From Galeruca laticollis (taxonomy: Eukaryota; Arthropoda; Insecta; Coleoptera; Chrysomelidae), in NCBI GenBank assembly GCA_963921935.1, contig OY998177.1:7777754-7841753 (forward strand): a stretch of DNA of 64,000 nucleotides, given 5' to 3'. Numbering within the stretch: position 1 is the first letter of the stretch; each line of letters begins with the position of its first letter. Below are positions 45,410 to 56,230 of the stretch, one piece after another. Below the pieces are notes generated by a model. That model ran no database searches. It was not told the origin of the DNA and saw nothing but the letters and a program-made list of their open reading frames with translations. Made by a program: the position numbers and the translations under genes.

Positions 45410-46005
45410 TTTTATAAAATATAAACACAAAAAGACGGTTTAAGTTGGGATTACCATCATATATTAACGTTTCGGCTCACTCAAGCCTTTTTGAAAATAT
45501 ATCTACATCTAAAATAAAATGATTTCTTCACTAAGAGATTCAATACAACGAAAATATTTTTCAGTTACCTCAAACGTAGAATAATTGATGACATATACAT
45601 TAAAATATCCATTTACAAATTTCGTTGAAGACATAAAATATTCTTTTTACTCTACGAAAACTAGTATTCACAACAAATAATCCATAACGTACATACACAT
45701 AAAAACTATTTACAGTACTGATAGATATATCTTACTGAGGTTGTTTAAATCTTTTTTATTGTTAATGGCATGCTGATTTTTTTTGGATAGCTATTGATTC
45801 TAAAATTTCTCTCTTTTTTGTATTGTGTTCCGACCCTATAATTTTTGTGTTTTCAAAATTGAATGTATGTTTTTTTGAGTTTCCGTGGCAAGTTAGAGCT
45901 GTTGTATTTTTTTTGTCGTATTTATGTCCTTTTATGCGATTTTCCAAATACTGGCTGGTTTGTCCAATGTAGAATCCAGAATTTGTTAACAAATTATTTA
46001 AAACA
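45410..46005 (-). mobile_element. Penelope-like element, family 1, minus-strand arm
   Basis: The minus strand encodes a GIY-YIG domain (45992-45762) followed by a ~350-bp 3' region shared with the plus-strand arm at 46260-46840 (AAATATATCTACATC, CGTTTCGGCTCACTCAAGCC and AACTTAAACCG blocks). The 5' end stops near 46005, where it meets the plus-strand arm head-to-head. GIY-YIG plus insertion in (TA)n is characteristic of Penelope-like retroelements. Confidence 0.85.
45762..45992 (-). pseudogene. Penelope-like GIY-YIG endonuclease fragment
   Basis: The frame contains GFYIGQTSQYLENRIKGHK, the GIY-YIG core with its conserved Arg, then TCHGNSKKHTF and REILESIAIQKKSACH. In Penelope-like elements this C-terminal domain nicks the target DNA. 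The reverse transcriptase that should precede it is absent because the arm is 5'-truncated. Confidence 0.85.
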
Positions 46006-46851
46006 CGTATAAATAAATTCTATAATTCAACGAAAAATATAGAACAAAACAATAACAGTAATAGAAAATATATTTCCATGCCATTCATAAACGGATTATC
46101 GCAACAAATACAAGGGCTGTTTAGTAAACACAATATTACCATATACCATAAAGCAAATAAAACTCTATCCAACAATTTTTCAAAATAAAAAAATCAAAAA
46201 CGCCGAAAAATTAAAAAAGTAATATAGTTTATCAAATTCCGTGTAACGATTGCAATGGTGTTTACATTGGACAAAACAGCCAGTATTTGGAAAATCGCAT
46301 AAAAGGACATAAATACGACAAAAAAATACAACAGCTCTAACTTGCCACGAAAACTCAAAAAAACATACATTTAATTTTGAAAACACAAAAATTATAGGGT
46401 CGGAACACAATACAAAAAAGAGGGAAATTTCAGAATCAATAGCTATCCAAAAAAAACCAGCATGCCATCAACAATATAAAAGATATGAACAACCTCAGTA
46501 AGATATATCTATCAGTACTGTAAATAGTTTTAATGTGTATGTACGTTATGGATTATTTGTTGTGAATACTAGTTTTCGTGTAGAGTAAAAAGAATATTTT
46601 ATGTTTTTAACGAAATTTGTAAATGGATATTTTAATGTATATGTCATCAATTATTCTACGTTTGAGGTAAGTGAAAAATATTTTCGTTGTATTGTATCTC
46701 TTAGTGAAGAAATCATTTTATTTTAGATGTAGATATATTTTGAAAAAAGGCTTGAGTGAGCCGAAACGTTAATATATGATGGTAATCCCAACTTAAACCG
46801 TCTTTTTGTGTTTATATTTTATAAAAACGACCTAAAACCAAGAAAAACTTT

Positions 46852-46853
<2 letters not shown>
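46006..46853 (+). mobile_element. Penelope-like element, family 1, plus-strand arm
   Basis: Starts with the end of the RT region (ISMPFINGLSQQIQGLFSKHN near 46075) and a linker, then the GIY-YIG domain in broken frames (VYIGQNSQYLENRIKGHK near 46258, ESIAIQKKPACH near 46435). The 3' region mirrors 45410-45760. Near the end, GGCTTGAGTGAGCCGAAACG at 46750-46769 forms a 4-bp stem followed by GAAA, resembling half of a hammerhead core. Frameshifts break the ORF. Confidence 0.8.

Positions 46854-46918
<65 letters not shown>
46854..46918. repeat. (TA)n tract 2
   Basis: About 65 bp of TA repeats closing the first Penelope-like pair. Confidence 0.98.
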
Positions 46919-46922
<4 letters not shown>

Positions 46923-48210
46923 CAGGCAAAATATTTCAGTGAAATAGTTTAAAACAAAATTATGATAATAATGGTTTTATATTGAACTTCATTATGATCT
47001 ATAGAATGTTTGACGATACATAATTTGACGGCTGCCAAAATTGCGATTTAAATGAGGTTGGATTTCTGACAAGGAACAAATAGTTATAGATCATTCACAA
47101 TTCAAATGGAATGAGTTTCATTGAATGAAACTATAATTAACAAAATACAAGTCTGAGCATTTATTGGACTCTAAAATATAATTGTAAACATAAAGTAAAT
47201 AGGATTATAAATGTGTTTATAGTTTTGAGTACATTAATAACCTGTAAAGTAAGAGAAATTTTAGAAACATTCTGAAATTTATAAACCTGATTCCTTTTAT
47301 TTGTCAAAGAAATTGTAATTTAGAGTAGTAGTGTTATAATTGGTTGTTAAGGGTACTTTGTTTAAGTAACTACGGGGAAGTTTGTTGAGCAAGCAAGCTG
47401 AAAAAGAGTCAATTTTGAAATGAAGAAAACGACAGAAAGAACAATTTTGGAAACATAGTGAAATTAATATAACTTATAAGAGGCATAGTGAAAAAATAGT
47501 GTTATCAACAATTTGGACGAGATATATTAACAAAGAACTGTTGGTGTATTTATGTAATCAAAAATCTTTTATCCAGAAGACAGCGTTGGCATCAAGTGTA
47601 GGAGTGATACAAAATTTCCATCCCCTGTGATGTATCTAAATGCTACATAGAATACACAAGGTGATGTAAATTACTTTATTTCGCCATTTAAAAAATTACT
47701 ATTGATTGCAATCTATAACATTAAAATCCATAAAATTATTGGAAGACAATTTTTCGGCAACTATTAAAAAATTATTGAACTTTCTAGATTTCATTTATTC
47801 ATATGATTTTGTTTATTATTAGGTTTGTTGAATAACAAAAGAGAGATCTGATCAATCTACTCTAATGAAATCAGTGTATGTACTTACATATTTTTATTGT
47901 CATTGTAATGGTTCAGTTTAATAACGATTTTCAAATTTGATTAGAACTAATGAAATTATTTAATTTCTTTTTTCAATTATTAACTTGTGTTTGGTTAATG
48001 GCAGAACAATTTACTTCTCCTTGCATTTATAAATATTTGGTCCTTGTCAATAAAGGTCCACAGTTCAGATTTGACCATCAGTTGAGAGGTAGGCAACACT
48101 TATTTCACGTATTCAAATTTCTTGGCGCAATATGAACCCTACCTGAGATGGGAGTATTTACAGAAATACGAAAATTGTAAATAAAATTGAAAAGGGTAAG
48201 ATTCATATTA

Positions 48211-48214
<4 letters not shown>
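46919..48214. other. No gene supported; AT-rich
   Basis: The 61-codon plus-strand frame at 47950-48135 has no recognisable motif. No repeat match was seen. Confidence 0.4.

Positions 48215-48262
<48 letters not shown>
48215..48262. repeat. (TA)n tract 3
   Basis: About 48 bp of TA repeats directly abutting satellite copy G. Confidence 0.97.
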
Positions 48263-48264
<2 letters not shown>

Positions 48265-48936
48265 TTTATAATTGGGTATTGTTCAGGACGTTGCACATAT
48301 GAACCCTATTTATTTTCAGCTCACCAAAGCCAGTACAACGGGTGTTATGGTAGCTAAAGTACCACATTTCTGGAGGAATTTCAGTTTGTTAACACGATAC
48401 AGCCTCCGGAGTGTATACAAGTGACCAATTTTATTATTGGATAATGTTATGAGTGCATCACAAACGAACACTATTGATTCTCAGCTTACGAAAGCCAGTA
48501 CAGCTGGATATATAAATCCAGATATAAAACATTTTTCACTATTTTGGAGAAATTTTGGTTTGACAGCATAATACAATCGCTGGAGTGTATACAAGTGACG
48601 AATTTTATGATTGGATATCATTCAAGGCGTCTCACAGATGACCCCTATTGATTTTTAGCTCACAAAGCTAGTACAACTGGACCTATCACTCCAAATATAC
48701 TAAATTTTTGGTAATTTCTCGAAAAATTCCGGTTTGTTAGCCTCAGAGGTATATAAAAGTGACCAATTTTATGATTGGGTATTGTTCAGAAAATCTCAGC
48801 GCACCAGAGACAGTACAATGGGTCACATAAATCAAGATATTCTACATTTTTTGGAGAAATTTCGGTTTTTAGCACGATACAGCCTCTGGAGTGTATGCTT
48901 AAATGCTCATATGTCACGCACTATTCGTACATCTTG

Positions 48937-48937
<1 letters not shown>
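48263..48937 (-). repeat. Satellite-bearing element, copy G (monomers only)
   Basis: About four ~172-bp monomers in reverse orientation (ACGATACAGCCTCCGGAGTG near 48398, and diverged forms near 48568, 48738 and 48878). Neither family end is present; both sides pass straight into (TA)n. Confidence 0.8.
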
Positions 48938-48975
<38 letters not shown>

Positions 48976-48993
48976 TATATATATATATATATA
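48938..48993. repeat. (TA)n tract 4
   Basis: TA repeats with a single interruption (TAGA) between satellite copy G and a small Penelope-like pair. Confidence 0.95.
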
Positions 48994-49009
48994 AAAAAAT
49001 TTTTTTTTT

Positions 49010-49404
49010 ATATAACGACTGAAAAATGCTATATAGGTGGGGATAACGGGGATTTCAGTCCAAGGAATCAAGGCGAAGATCTTTTATTTACAAAATGCCG
49101 CCAAGCTTTCGTGTCAAACAAATTATGTATCGATTTGTCTTATGTGAAATATGACATCAAGTATATTATAATTATATTTATTTTTACATTTAAAAATTTT
49201 TTAATGATTATTTATATTGAATTTACTTAAAATATTTTACATGTAAGTACTTATATTTATTTCTCTATTTTTAAATCATATTTATATTTGTATATGTATT
49301 ATAGTGCCCTGAAGAAGTGTCAAAAGGACACGAAAGCTTGGCGGCATTTTGTAAATAAAAGATCTTCGCCTTGATTCCTTGGACTGAAATCCCCGTTATC
49401 CCCA

Positions 49405-49410
<6 letters not shown>
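49010..49410. mobile_element. Short inverted Penelope-like remnant, family 3
   Basis: The ~80 bp at 49035-49118 (GGGGATAACGGGGATTTCAG...) recur inverted at 49330-49408. The unique centre is AT-rich. The right arm carries a hammerhead-like core. Only terminal sequence is left, with no ORF. Position between (TA)n tracts and the inverted layout match the other two Penelope-like pairs. Confidence 0.65.
49309..49335 (+). ncRNA. Hammerhead-ribozyme-like core
   Basis: CTGAAGA (49309-49315) is followed by a 5-bp stem GTGTC/GACAC (49317-49321 and 49327-49331) with an AAAAG loop, then GAAA (49332-49335). This is the CUGANGA-stem II-GAAA arrangement of hammerhead ribozymes, which are known at the ends of Penelope-like elements. 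Stems I and III were not confirmed. Confidence 0.5.

Positions 49411-49486
<76 letters not shown>
49407..49486. repeat. (TA)n tract 5
   Basis: About 80 bp of TA repeats with one TATG interruption, separating the family-3 remnant from the large Penelope-like pair. Confidence 0.97.
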
Positions 49487-49489
<3 letters not shown>

Positions 49490-49581
49490 AGTAGTTATTT
49501 TGCCAATAACTAGTTAGACACAAATATTAGTGGGGGATTTGGCATCTGAGACAAAGAATACTCTGTTTAATTAGTCCGAGC

Positions 49582-49609
49582 TTTCGAAAATGTTTATTTC
49601 CATCCTCAG
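49582..49609 (-). ncRNA. Hammerhead-like core of the minus-strand Penelope arm
   Basis: On the minus strand CTGAGGA (49609-49603) is followed by a GGAAAT...ATTTTC stem and GAAA (49585-49582), mirroring the plus-strand copy at 52098-52125. Stem II has one bulge here. Confidence 0.45.
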
Positions 49610-50018
49610 GGACACTACAATTGATAAAAATAGTCAAAATTTAAAATCAAACAATAAAATTAACACTTACATTAAGTGAGGTTATTTGTCATTGAGTTGG
49701 TGTAAATGTGAAAACAACATCAATGTGCTTTTTCTTTCCTTGAAAAATGGTTCTTACTAATTACACTGTACAAAATTGCATGTTAAAATTATCATAGTAT
49801 CTAGAATTTCTCTAATATATACAATTTTTTGTGATTAAAACAGATCAGCTACCACGTGGAACTTAATAAAATTTTAAGGTTAGGAAACTGTCACTAAAGA
49901 ATTCTTCTCTTCCATTGACGCCTTGATTGAGACTTATACATTTGGTTATCTAGTTATATAAATCAATGAAAGGAGACCGCTTGAGTGAAGTTCTCTCAAA
50001 ACAATACTGTTTATAAAT

Positions 50019-51136
50019 TTATGTTATTGAAGTATGTGACAGTTGTGTATTGAAATTGATTGTTAACAGGTATGAATAAATAGAACTAAGGTTATCAATA
50101 TCTGTACGTTTGTTCATAATGTTAGGTGTCTGCGAAATATATGTCATTTCCAAGAACGTTCTCTTGGTATTATTAGTTTCGGTGGCTAAAATACGAAAAT
50201 TGTCATAATCCATTACATGACCCTCACTGCGCACATGTTCCGCCAAAGCGCATCTGTCAGGGTGCAGTCTACTATCACTCTTATGAGATGTTATACGGTC
50301 TTTTACTGGTCTCGAGGTCTGGCCAATGTATACCTTATCACAATTTGTACAAGGGATGGAGTAAACTACATCTGACATCTGCGCCCTAGGGACTCTATCT
50401 TTAAGTACTGAGAAAATAGAATACACCGTCAGGACACTTCTGTTCGCAATGACAATGCCAGGTACTATTTCAAAAATCTTCTTCAACTTGGGTGTTATTT
50501 CCTCTATATATGGCAAAGAAACATATTTTTTTAATGACTGATGGTTTGCTGAGCCCGTCACCTCCGTGGGAGAAATATGAGTTTCTAACGCTGAGTTATT
50601 ATGATAAATTAATTGGTTCAGTAATGCATACGGGTAGGAATTGCTCAGAAACATACCAAACAGAATTTTATAGTTTTTTTGGTGAAAGGAGGGGTCAGAC
50701 AACTGGGAGACTCTATTCTTCATCTGTTTAATCAAATTCACCTTCATAGACTTTTTGTGGTATGACCAATAGTTGAGGTATCTACCTGAACTCATTGGTT
50801 TCTGGTACCAATCAATAAGTACGATGTTGTTTGTTGTACGAATAAACTTAATGTCTAAGAACGGGACTGATTGTTGGTTATCTTCAGTTTCTATAGTAAA
50901 CTGTATGTGAGGATCGAGATCATTAAATACGTATAGAATCTCGTCTATACCATCTCTCGGGATAGAAAGGATTATGTCATCGACATATTTCTTAACAAAA
51001 AAAGGTTTATAAGTTAGTACTGGTAGAACAATATCCAACACGTCATCCATTACATAACAAGCCAAAATGGGCGATAATGTTGCACCCATTGGTGTTCCAA
51101 AAATTTGCTTGTAAAATTGATTATTAAACGTCACCT
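50019..51136 (-). CDS. Penelope-like RT + GIY-YIG polyprotein, 5'-truncated but open
   Basis: About 370 codons without a stop. RT motifs: GTPMGATLSPILA (near 51095) and FVKKYVDDIILSIP (YVDD near 50985), then SVPFLDIKF and DWYQKP, all typical of Penelope RTs. A linker (LPYIEEITPKLKKIFE) leads to the GIY-YIG nuclease: SIPCTNCDKVYIGQTSR with HKSDSRLHPDRCALAEH. Reading upstream of 51136 enters the inverted partner, so codons before VTFNNQF are an artefact of the junction and the true N-terminal half is missing. In the complete protein RT copies the RNA and GIY-YIG nicks target DNA. Confidence 0.9.
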
Positions 51137-51145
51137 CCCACGGAG

Positions 51146-51688
51146 GTGACGGGCTCAGCAAACCATCAGTCATTAAAAAAATATGTTTCTTTGCCATATA
51201 TAGAGGAAATAACACCCAAGTTGAAGAAGATTTTTGAAATAGTACCTGGCATTGTCATTGCGAACAGAAGTGTCCTGACGGTGTATACTATTTTCTCAGT
51301 ACTTAAAGATAGAGTCCCTAGGGCGCAGATGTCAGATGTAGTTTACTCCATCCCTTGTACAAATTGTGATAAGGTATACATTGGCCAGACCTCGAGACCA
51401 GTAAAAGACCGTATAACATCTCATAAGAGTGATAGTAGACTGCACCCTGACAGATGCGCTTTGGCGGAACATGTGCGCAGTGAGGGTCATGTAATGGATT
51501 ATGACAATTTTCGTATTTTAGCCACCGAAACTAATAATACCAAGAGAACGTTCTTGGAAATGACATATATTTCGCAGACACCTAACATTATGAACAAACG
51601 TACAGATATTGATAACCTTAGTTCTATTTATTCATACCTGTTAACAATCAATTTCAATACACAACTGTCACATACTTCAATAACATAA
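51146..51688 (+). CDS. Penelope-like GIY-YIG ORF, truncated copy
   Basis: 181 codons, TGSANHQSLKKYVSLPYIEE through VYIGQTSRPVKDRITSHK to the C-terminus, open throughout. It lacks RT and so cannot retrotranspose alone. The first Met is fortuitous, created at the head-to-head junction. Confidence 0.85.
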   Translation: MTGSANHQSLKKYVSLPYIEEITPKLKKIFEIVPGIVIANRSVLTVYTIFSVLKDRVPRAQMSDVVYSIPCTNCDKVYIGQTSRPVKDRITSHKSDSRLHPDRCALAEHVRSEGHVMDYDNFRILATETNNTKRTFLEMTYISQTPNIMNKRTDIDNLSSIYSYLLTINFNTQLSHTSIT

Positions 51689-52097
51689 ATTTATAAACAG
51701 TATTGTTTTGAGAGAACTTCACTCAAGCGGTCTCCTTTCATTGATTTATATAACTAGATAACCAAATGTATAAGTCTCAATCAAGGCGTCAATGGAAGAG
51801 AAGAATTCTTTAGTGACAGTTTCCTAACCTTAAAATTTTATTAAGTTTCACGTGGTAGCTGATCTGTTTTAATCACAAAAAATTGTATATATTAGAGAAA
51901 TTCTAGATACTATGATAATTTTAACATGCAATTTTGTACAGTGTAATTAGTAAGAACCATTTTTCAAGGAAAGAAAAAGCACATTGATGTTGTTTTCACA
52001 TTTACACCAACTCAATGACAAATAACCTCACTTAATGTAAGTGTTAATTTTATTGTTTGATTTTAAATTTTGACTATTTTTATCAATTGTAGTGTCC

Positions 52098-52125
52098 CTG
52101 AGGATGGAAATAAACAATTTCGAAA
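52098..52125 (+). ncRNA. Hammerhead-ribozyme-like core of the plus-strand Penelope arm
   Basis: CTGAGGA (52098-52104), stem GAAAT/ATTTC (52107-52111, 52117-52121) with loop AAACA, then GAAA (52122-52125). It lies in the 3' part of the element as in known Penelope-like elements. The flanking stems I/III and the cleavage triplet were not verified. Confidence 0.5.
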
Positions 52126-52176
52126 GCTCGGACTAATTAAACAGAGTATTCTTTGTCTCAGATGCCAAATCCCCCA

Positions 52177-53203
<1,027 letters not shown>

Positions 53204-55092
53204 AAGTTGTTGAAAATTTCACAGATTCTTGTCGGAAAACTTGTTACAATTAACTGTAAGTATTTCTAATATTGTATTTAATCGTACTTTAGGAGTTTAA
53301 ATGTCTTAAACCGGGAATATCTTTAAATTTTTAGGAACACTATCCCACACACTCCTCGCTTCTTAACACTAGCTTCTGTTCTCATTAAGCGTCCCCTCGA
53401 TTTTCGACTTTTTTAAACAAACAGTCTTTTGTTCTTTTCCAGGTCACTATTCTAAAGCTTATTTATTGATTAACAATTTGTTATGTCATCTTTTATAACC
53501 AATAAGATATTGTCTTTTGTAATCAGATAATTGAAACTTCAATCACTTATCAAAACAATTTCATACATACAAATACATTAAAATTGGTTATACATAGATA
53601 CACTTACATGGTACAACATTCAATATTATTATTGATAGTATATCCTTGTTACATTCATATCAATTATAAATATAAATTCTCTTATGTTATTTGTCTATAT
53701 GTCATTATTTGTTTATCTATGGAATCTATTGGATTTTATTCTATTCAATATTTATATTTGTTCTTATTCTTAAATTAATGATTATAATGAATTAACTATA
53801 GTAATATTTGTTTTCATTTCAGATGAACAGCTGATTAAGTTATGGAAAATATTCTTCGTCTTAGGCAACTTTATTTACATCATTACATTGGTTAGGCAAT
53901 ATCTATATTTTATGTTATCATTGAGGTAATTCCTTATTTATTATATTGTTATTGGCTGTTATTTAATATATCTTTATTTGATATGTTGTTTAAATTAAGA
54001 AAAGTGTTTCTTTTTTACTTGTTTTCTTAAATTATGTTATTTTCATATATATTTCATACTAGCAAACTTAATTTTATAATACTACTTCTCTTATTATCTA
54101 AGATATCTGGTTCAATTCCCCTCAAATTTAAATTTAAATGATATCCATACCCTGGATATTTATTTAAATTTCAATTTTCTTATTATAAATGATTGATTTT
54201 ATTTTATTCAAAACATTTAACAATTTTATGGCATAATCTTACTTTCTTTACCTTTGTTTCTCAAATATTTGTTCACATTTTTCCTACTACAAAATCTATT
54301 TCTTTCAATAACTGTCTCCTAATTCTTTCCTTAAAATACACTTGATTAAGATCAATGTCAATTTATATTTTTAATATTACTTCATATAATACTTCATTAT
54401 TATCATTTCTTCCTAACATCCACTTATATATCAACTTATTTCTTTGTAATTACATTATACTTCTATATACTCCTCATATCATATTTCTTTTCAATATTCA
54501 TTATTCAATATAATTAATTATTTCTTAAATTCATATATATATATATATCAATATCAACTTCCTTATTCCTTCCTGTATTTTCAAGTAATCTATAAGATTC
54601 TAATTGACATTAAACATTACCTCCTATATTTTTAATCAATATCATTCATTATTATCCTTTCCTATCCTTTATTACTTACATCTCATTTCCTTATTTAAAA
54701 ATGTGAACTTCTATTTGATACTTGAGTTATTCTTATTTTATCCCCTCTATCCTATATTCTTTAATAGTTTCATTCTATGTAAAACCAGTATCTCTTATAA
54801 ATTGTTTCCTTTATTTGCTATATATATTGATTTGCCATACTCAAATTTTTTTTAAAATGTTTTAATTATAAGTTTTATCTAATAAATTTTTCTTTATATT
54901 ATATTATATTTATTTTTTTAGGTTCTGAAGAAACAAACGTGATGAATTTAATTGGATCATCAGCTGCCAAATGGAAAACAAAACTCTGTCTAATATCTAC
55001 TTTATCTTTGTACACTACTTAATATTAAATTTTCAATCTATCCTTATGACTATCATTTCCTTCTTTAAATATTATTCGTAACATAACATCAT
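53204..55092 (-). other. Gypsy 3' non-coding region (1.9 kb)
   Basis: Between the pol stop and the 3' LTR there is no open frame with any retroelement motif. The coding strand is strongly purine-rich (the plus strand is rich in T and C runs), especially at 54100-54900. No env motif, and no clear polypurine tract directly next to the LTR, was seen. The 83-codon plus-strand frame at 54604-54855 is low-complexity. Confidence 0.6.
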
Positions 55093-56230
55093 CTATTCAT
55101 AATATCTATATACATGTTCTACATTGAACACTCCCCTTTCTAATTGTGTACCTGGATAGAATAATCGATAACTATTTTGAGCATCACTATTGTCGACTAC
55201 ATATGGCCCTTCAAATGGCGATAATAACTTTTTACATTGATTTTCACCTTTCTTTGGTGTTCTTAAAGATATTACTAGGACTAAATCTCCTTTTTCAAAT
55301 CTAATCTTCTTATTATTTTTGTTTCCTTTTCTTTTAATAAATCTTATAGCACTTCTCTCCAAATTCTTGCTTACTTTATCCAAAACTTGAGACATATCCC
55401 ATTCTCTCTGTATTATCCATTCACGTTCTGGAGGTATTCCTTTCAAAATAAATTGTGGACATTCTTCAGTAACTCCATTAGGTAATTGATTTAAAAATTT
55501 CTCGACTTGATTTAGATTTTCTTCCCATAAATTGTGTCTATTATTACATAAAATCCTTAAATACTTAACAACTTCTTTGATATACCTCTCAGCTGGATTA
55601 GATGAAGGTCTTCTTATACTTATGAAATTCATTTTAATATTATGATTTCTACACAAGCGTTTGACTTTTTCACTCACAAAGTAAGTAGCATGATCCAATA
55701 TTAAGTTTTCCGGAGTTCCTATTTCTTCTATAAAATTTTTTAGACAAGATATTACTGTATTTGCATTGGTACGTTGATAAGGAAAATATATCCACCATAA
55801 CTAAAATATGTTTATTGCCTTTCTTGCTAGGTATTAATTGTGATATGAAATCAATAGCTACTATATGTAAAGGCTTGAGTGCTATTATAGGTTTTGGTCC
55901 ACTAATATGATGATAGTTTCTTTCCTTTGCTAACTGACAAATTTTACAAATTTTACAGACTTCTTTAACCAATGATATGTCCTTCTTTGCAGTGTAATTT
56001 TCTCTAAACAACATCCATAGTTTTCGAGATCCTATATGTCCATACTCCTCATGTAATTGTTTGAGAATTTCCTTAGCATATTCAGGTGTTATTAAATAAA
56101 TTTCCCTATCTTCCATCTTCTTATACCAAATTCCCTCGTTTTGAAATGCTCCTCTTTTACAAGATTCTTGTAAATTTCTCTGATCCTCCATTATTTTTTC
56201 CAAAGTAAACAAACCTTCAGTTTTTTGCAA
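55093..56230 (-). pseudogene. Gypsy integrase (C-terminal pol), one frameshift
   Basis: Continues pol after an in-frame TGA. It has a His/Cys zinc region (EEYGHIGSRKLW... CKICKICQLAK, about 56050-55940), then the catalytic core with VAIDFISQL (first Asp near 55852), LDHATYF (second Asp near 55695) and SNPAERYIKEV (Glu near 55593), spacing consistent with D,D-35-E. A 1-base frameshift between about 55700 and 55790 separates the first Asp from the rest. The C-terminus has KGDLVLVISLR and SPFEGPYVV, the usual Gypsy C-terminal domain. The frame closes at 55093. Confidence 0.9.

Larger units (their letters stand above)
49500..51139 (-). mobile_element. Penelope-like element, family 2, minus-strand arm (1.6 kb)
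   Basis: It carries RT motifs and GIY-YIG in one open frame plus a ~500-bp 3' region ending ...GCCAAATCCCCCAC next to (TA)n. The 3' 1.03 kb is almost identical to the plus-strand arm. It is 5'-truncated at the junction near 51139. Confidence 0.9.

Noticed and set aside
50492..50731. Plus-strand ORF starting MLFPLYMAKKHIF
   Set aside because: It is antisense to the Penelope-like polyprotein and reproduces the inverted junction sequence.
51137..51215. First 26 codons of the 398-codon Penelope frame
   Set aside because: They read the partner arm antisense across the head-to-head junction and are not part of the protein.
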